Below are positions 59,584 to 64,000 of a DNA stretch of 64,000 nucleotides, one piece after another; the first letter of the stretch is position 1, and the number at the start of each line of letters is the position of its first letter. This stretch comes from Incurvaria masculella. Lineage: Eukaryota > Arthropoda > Insecta > Lepidoptera > Incurvariidae. The notes beneath the pieces were generated by a model. That model had not been told where the DNA came from. It saw only the letters and a list, made by a program, of their open reading frames with translations, and made no database searches. Both the position numbers and the translations under genes were made by a program. The DNA lies in contig OX335650.1 in NCBI GenBank assembly GCA_946894095.1, forward strand, positions 5,642,001 through 5,706,000, given 5' to 3'.

Positions 59584-60123
59584 GGTGGCCCATCCCGCTC
59601 ATCTCCCCATACAAAAGGGGAAAGAAGACCACGCCCATATTTCTTGTCACAGATCCAAAATTTTGCTCAAAATAGCTTTATTTGATCGAACTAGATGTCT
59701 GATGACCATTGGCATTGTAAAATTGTCTTTGGTTTCTAAGTTATAAGGTCCGAAAGTTCGAATTTTTCGCGCGTTTTATACAATAACTTGGAGGTGGATT
59801 ACGTAATGATAAAGTAATAACATTAAAAAAGATTAGTTATCATACATAGCTTATTTAATCAAGATTTATAATCTATTAGGTTATTGTTATATTTTTGACT
59901 ACAGCGGACGTGGTTTACTTTTAGCTATAAGTCGTTTTGAAATTAAAATTTTCGTAAATCTTACCAAATCATACACTATGCACTTTGTCTTTTTTGTGGA
60001 CATGTTGCATCTTCCTCATCACGGAGCCTGTCTTATTCTTTGAAACAGAGAAGGTCCCAGAGCGCAACAGCACGGTTTTGTACCGTGCCCGCGAATCAGT
60101 TAGGCCCGCCGGGTTGGGCCACC
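59584..60123 (-). mobile_element. TTAA-flanked MITE, copy 5, inserted in a LINE tail
   Basis: TTAA at 59580-59583 and 60124-60127. Right-type end GGTGGCCCATCCCG first, left-type end CGGGTTGGGCCACC last. The 540-bp interior matches copies 1, 3 and 4. Outside the TTAAs the flanks join to give 'GCCGCGC-TTAA-CATAAAAAAA', which is the uninterrupted sequence at 25411-25430. This proves precise TTAA target duplication. Confidence 0.95.
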
Positions 60124-60242
60124 TTAACATAAAAAAACCTATAAATGTAAATAGTTTTTAATGAAAAGACGAATGAAAATGCACAGATTTGAGATGATGT
60201 TTTTTTTAGATGACTGGATTTAAATAAATACATCTCCTTTTT

Positions 60243-60330
60243 CACATTGAACTGGATGGAAAACATGCACATTTTTCATTACACCTTTGACCAACGTTCA
60301 TTCGTTGCGATGGAACCAAACCCTACTTTA
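60243..60330 (-). repeat. SINE body fragment
   Basis: 'CATTGAACTGGATGGAAAAC', 'TTTTTCATTACACCTTTGAC' and 'GTTCATTCGTTGCGATGGAA' match the shared SINE body in inverse. Confidence 0.7.
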
Positions 60331-60854
60331 AACTATAGAATCCGAAACCCGGATCCTGAATCCCGAATCCGAACCTTGAACAACGAATCCTTACGACATG
60401 CACGGGAAGTAATGGTTTATATTCTTGCAACGTTTTTATAAATGGGACTCATGATTGCAATGAAACTATACATCAGCCTCAGACACGCGCCTAAACACCA
60501 CTGCTTTGTATAACGATGTGATTTATAGCCAGAGGTTTGTTTCTGATAGTTCTCTGGTTTGTCACTTCAAACTTTGGTGATTTTGTTTTCGAGTTAGTCG
60601 TTAGTGTGTTAGCGGGAGGTCCTACTATTATTTATTCTGTGTCAATGCTTTTCAAATGATAAATGTTGCACTGAAAGGAGCAGACAACTTATTTGTCTTA
60701 ACTAATGTGTGAAATTAACACCATTGTGTTCGCGAATCTTCAGTCTATAAAAATTTTAATCGGCTTTATAGACATAACATGGAAGGTTGATTTTAAGATT
60801 ATTGCATTTCCACAGAAACTTGGTGTCATGGTTTCATTCAATTGCTTTTTAAAT
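60331..60854. other. No recognisable gene
   Basis: Nothing was assigned. 'AATCCGAAACCCGGATCCTGAATCCCGAATCCGAACC' at about 60340-60376 is a short degenerate GAATCC-type repeat. Confidence 0.4.
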
Positions 60855-60905
60855 GGAATTAATACGGATGGCTAACACGATACAGACTGTCATAATGATT
60901 GTCTC
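60855..60905 (-). repeat. SINE tail fragment
   Basis: 'ACGGATGGCTAACACGATAC' and 'TGTCATAATGAT' resemble the inverse of the SINE 3' tail. It lies next to a forward SINE head. Confidence 0.45.
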
Positions 60906-60939
60906 ATGTGCTGCAAGAAACATGAAGTAATCTGTCTGA

Positions 60940-61155
60940 ACAATCCGTATTCGATTGTCGAGGACACCTGGGCGCGGTCAGGTCCTGGATGGGTGTCCGT
61001 TGGACCTTTGAGGTTGGTCGCGTTACGGATTTGCTTTAAATATATGGGTCATTTTCCAAAATATTATTTGGCCGGGTTAAACCTACCCGGGTCGGTAACA
61101 TCGCATTGACTGCAAGATGGTGGTCGAAGCGGCAATGAAAAAAAATCCTGTTTTC
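60940..61155 (+). repeat. Modular SINE, 5S-type head, decayed
   Basis: 'GGGCGCGGTCAGGTCCTGGA' and 'TGGGTGTCC' resemble the 5S region around box C. 'TTTGAGGTTGGTCGCG' and the body 'CATCGCATTGACTGCAAGAT', 'GGTGGTCGAAGCGGCAATGA' follow. It ends in an A run soon after. Confidence 0.7.
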
Positions 61156-61867
61156 CGTTTGTTCAAATTTCAAATGTTATGTTCAAAATGTTCAAATGAA
61201 ATTGAATTTATAATTTATTTGCTAGTTTTAAACTGAACAATGACAATAAGGAACACTACCAAATGGCATTCAAGTATACCTTCACGAAAGTATGAAGCAA
61301 ATAAAAGTAATAGAGAGTGCAATAAAACTTAACTAACCTATACTATATAACTACGTAAGTATTATAACTATAGGTCCCGGCACGGCACTTAGTTTCCATG
61401 TGGTATGTTACACATCTCAAAATGGTTGTTATTTTGTGTAAAGTTCAAGTCGGGAAATTATTCCTTGCCACCGATCTCAAGCACACACTCGTGCCACCGA
61501 TTCTTAAAACATTCAATTTATATTTTTATGATTTTAAAATAAATGTCTTCGAGATGTAAAAGATAGATTCCTAGCAAAGTAAATAAAGATAAATAATCTA
61601 GTAATAATACAGACGTTTCGATTGTTGAACTCTACAAAGCAACGAACTAGCCGATATCTGTCAAAATAGAATGTCACCCGAGTTACAGAAACGTTGAAAT
61701 AAATCACCAAACATTGCTTTTGATCTGAGTGCCAGCTGAATACAATAAGTGGGTGTCGTCAGTTAGGTCGACACTTACCGGGAATGTTGACTACAAAAAA
61801 TATGTTGTCTTTCAGAATAAGTAACACACCATTTTAACCCATTATCACAGTATACCCAGGCATCCGT
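61156..61867. other. No recognisable gene; small SINE scrap
   Basis: 'GGTCCCGGCACGGCACTTAG' and 'TTTCCATGTGGTATGTT' at about 61373-61412 match the SINE body. The rest is AT-rich. Confidence 0.45.
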
Positions 61868-62236
61868 CAGCCTCAGTGGCCCAGTGGCGCGACACTTCGG
61901 CGATCGCTCTCCAAAGTTAAGCAACGCTGGGTCCGGTCTGGTCTTGGATGGGTGACCATTAGACCGTTGAGAGAGGCTGGCCGTGGTTCGGATTCCACGT
62001 TAAACTGTAGGTCCCCTTCCTTAATTACTAGGTGGTAGGGTTAATCCCGCCCGGGTTGGTACCATCGCATTGAATGAACGATGGTCGAAGCGGCAATGAA
62101 AATTGTCCGTGTTTTCCATCCAGTTCAATGTAGCCGAGCAATATAAGGAAGGTCCTGGCATGGCACCTATTTCCCATGTGGTGTGTTGGGCTAATACCAT
62201 GACAGAAGGATCATGTCCAGTCACATAAAAAAAAAA
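61868..62236 (+). repeat. Modular SINE, 5S-type head, best-preserved copy
   Basis: The 5' end is 'CAGCCTCAGTGGCCCAGTGG' (A-box-like). Then 61901-61957 matches the internal control region of 5S rRNA: 'CGATCGCTCTCCAAAGTTAA', 'GCAACGCTGGG' and 'TCTTGGATGGGTGACC'. Body landmarks are 'GGTTCGGATTCCACGTTAAA', 'AGGTGGTAGGGTTAATCCCG', 'GATGGTCGAAGCGGCAATGA' and 'GGTCCTGGCATGGCACC'. The tail is 'CATGTCCAGTCACATAAAAA'. About 370 bp. It is not a 5S gene, because the 5' half of 5S and its 3' stem are missing. Confidence 0.93.
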
Positions 62237-62516
62237 CTCCCAAATACCTATAGACTAGGAGGTCGCGATAAAAATGGTAATGATAACGTGAATAATAATA
62301 ATAATGACTAAACCTATGAAGCTAAGGGCCTTTTTAACCTACTGCTGATTAGTTTAATCGCCACATATTAAGTGCAGCTTGCAATCAATACCGAGTAAAA
62401 TATAATCAGCACTTCAGTAATAAAGGCCTTTTAAGTGTCAATTAAAATAACTCAGCAGTTGGTAAAACCAGGTTGAGTGTGTCGGTCTGCCGATTATGTA
62501 GGAGCATTTCCCTTAA

Positions 62517-63315
62517 GGTGGCCCAACCCGGCGGGACTAACTCATTCGCGGGCACGGTACAAAACCGTGCTGTTGCGCTCTGAGACCTTCTCTGTTTCAA
62601 AGAAAGACAGGCTCCGTGATGAGGAAGATGCAACATGTCCACAAAAAAGACTATGTGCAAAGTGTATGATTTGGTAAGATTTACGAAAATTTTAATATAT
62701 AAAATTTTAAACGACTTATAGCTAAAAGTAAACCACGACCGCTGTAGTAAAAAATCTAACAAAAACCAAATAGATTATAATTCTTGATTAAATAAGCTAT
62801 TTCTGATGACTAGTCTTTTTAAGATATTCTTACTTTATTATTGCATAATCCACCTCCAAAGTTGTTGCATAAAATACGCGAAAAATTCGAACTTTCGGAC
62901 CTTAGAACTCAGAAATCCAACACAATTTTAGAATGCAAACGGTCATCAGACATCTAGTTCGATGAAATAAAGCTATTTTGAGCAAAATTTGGGCAATAAA
63001 TTTGGTTGTGGATTAACTCAACGATAAAACAAAAATTAATAAAAAATCTTAGTCATCCAACCTAGCCTGTTCCATGAAAATTAAAAATTAATTTAGTTTT
63101 TATTTGATTTTAAAGTATATCACGGACTACAGCGTCCGTGATATACTTTGAGCTGCAAGTCATTTTGAATTTATTTATTTTGTAAATCTAACCAAAAGAA
63201 ACACTTTGCAAATTGTTTGCTTTCTTTTTCTTTAAAACAGAGACAGTGCCAGAGCGCAACATAATGATTTTGTGCTGTGCCCGTGAATGAGTTAGTCCCG
63301 TCGGGAAGGGCCACC
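62517..63315. mobile_element. TTAA-flanked MITE, copy 6, composite of two inverted partial copies
   Basis: Outer TTAAs lie at 62513-62516 and 63316-63319. From 62517 to about 62990 it matches copy 1 in the same direction. From about 62995 to 63315 it is a more diverged copy in reverse, ending in a left-type TIR (CGGGAAGGGCCACC). Both outer ends are therefore left-type, and the right-type ends are absent. The second part holds a perfect 16-bp palindrome (arms 63112-63127 and 63134-63149). Confidence 0.85.
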
Positions 63316-63319
63316 TTAA

Positions 63320-64000
63320 ACGTAATAAAAATAAATTAGAAATGTTTTTATTTACGAAAACAATTTCATGTGACATCAGAGGGCGCAAGCACTGTATTTC
63401 CACCGATCGTAGTGATCCCCTTTCTATTGAATGCACCGAAATCTGTACGAATACGAGGCTTTTTGTGACCGAACAATGCGTTGACCATTTATAGAATGCC
63501 CTCATTGTTCCGAGAGCCGAATGTTTCCATTGAACCCGGAGTTCTGTAGATTGAGCTTAGCCAAGCGCAGGTAGGCCCGAAATACGTTTTGCACAATAAG
63601 CCCATGCGTTTGGTGATTTAAAAAAAAATTGAAGTGTTTCATCTAAAGATATCAAGGTAAAACAAAAACGTTTACCATGTTTTATGACGCTTACACGCAT
63701 AACTCTTTGTAGTGAATTTATGGAAATCCATTAAAATTGTGCCAAATATAACCTTACCATTTTTATTTAATTGGGTTACCATTCTATGCCGCCGCATTGA
63801 AGTCTGGCGCCATGATTAAGCTGTAGTTAAATGTTCTAGAACAAATAATGTACAGTGTCTAACGCAATCTCTAGCCAAATATTAGGATGAGATAAAAAAG
63901 CCGACAGCGTGGCAGTCACGAGGGCAATAACCTGCATGGACTACGTAATTCGTGTATGTAAGAGTAAGAAATCTTTCGAAATTAATTTTCTATGCAATAC
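63320..64000. other. No recognised gene; moderately GC-rich patch
   Basis: About 63370-63590 is GC-richer than its surroundings, with no recognisable frame. The rest is AT-rich to the window edge. Confidence 0.4.

Noticed and set aside
61901..61957. 5S rRNA gene
   Set aside because: Only the internal control region is 5S-like. The 5' half and terminal stem of 5S are absent and the sequence runs into a SINE body.

Overview
This is AT-rich insect DNA with very little protein-coding content, and it is almost certainly from a moth or butterfly. It carries several repeats that I recognise as widespread in lepidopteran assemblies: the 'AACCGACTTCAAAAAAGGAGG' ends, the 'AGGGTTCCGTACCC ... GTGCGAGTC-GACTCGCAC ... 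GGCCGG' element, CR1/Jockey-type LINE tails, and short insect-type (TTAGG)n runs. Species and locus cannot be assigned from sequence alone.

Layout: (1) 1-1106, minus strand: the 5' part of an uninterrupted non-LTR retrotransposon ORF (C2H2 finger, then reverse transcriptase) that runs off the left edge. (2) 1.1-10 kb: SINE and LINE fragments and a 567-bp terminal-inverted-repeat (TIR) element at 8313-8879. (3) 10013-10191, minus strand: the only convincing host exon, with a strong splice acceptor, an ATG, a signal peptide and a phase-1 GTAAGT donor. Its neighbouring exons were not found, so much of the window may be intron or 5' flank of that gene. (4) 10.2-34 kb: satellite-like tandem repeats (12.1 kb), foldback elements (13.0 and 30.2 kb), twin MITEs (14.9 and 15.7 kb), a broken Harbinger transposase start (22.0-22.3 kb) and LINE 3' ends (20.5 and 24.9 kb). 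(5) 34-63.3 kb: six copies of a 0.5-0.8 kb MITE flanked by TTAA, hairpins, a 51-bp minisatellite, a 700-bp block of CGTATAAT/ATTATACG motifs, a decayed mariner fragment and more SINEs.

The most interesting biology is in the mobile elements. A SINE family of about 14 copies shares one body and tail but has three interchangeable heads. One is tRNA-derived with A and B boxes, one has 5S rRNA-like internal promoter sequence, and one is a third lepidopteran repeat module. The TTAA MITE can be verified internally: one copy sits exactly in the TTAA of a LINE 3' tail whose unoccupied paralogue is also in the window. No complete host gene, CRISPR array or functional RNA gene was found.
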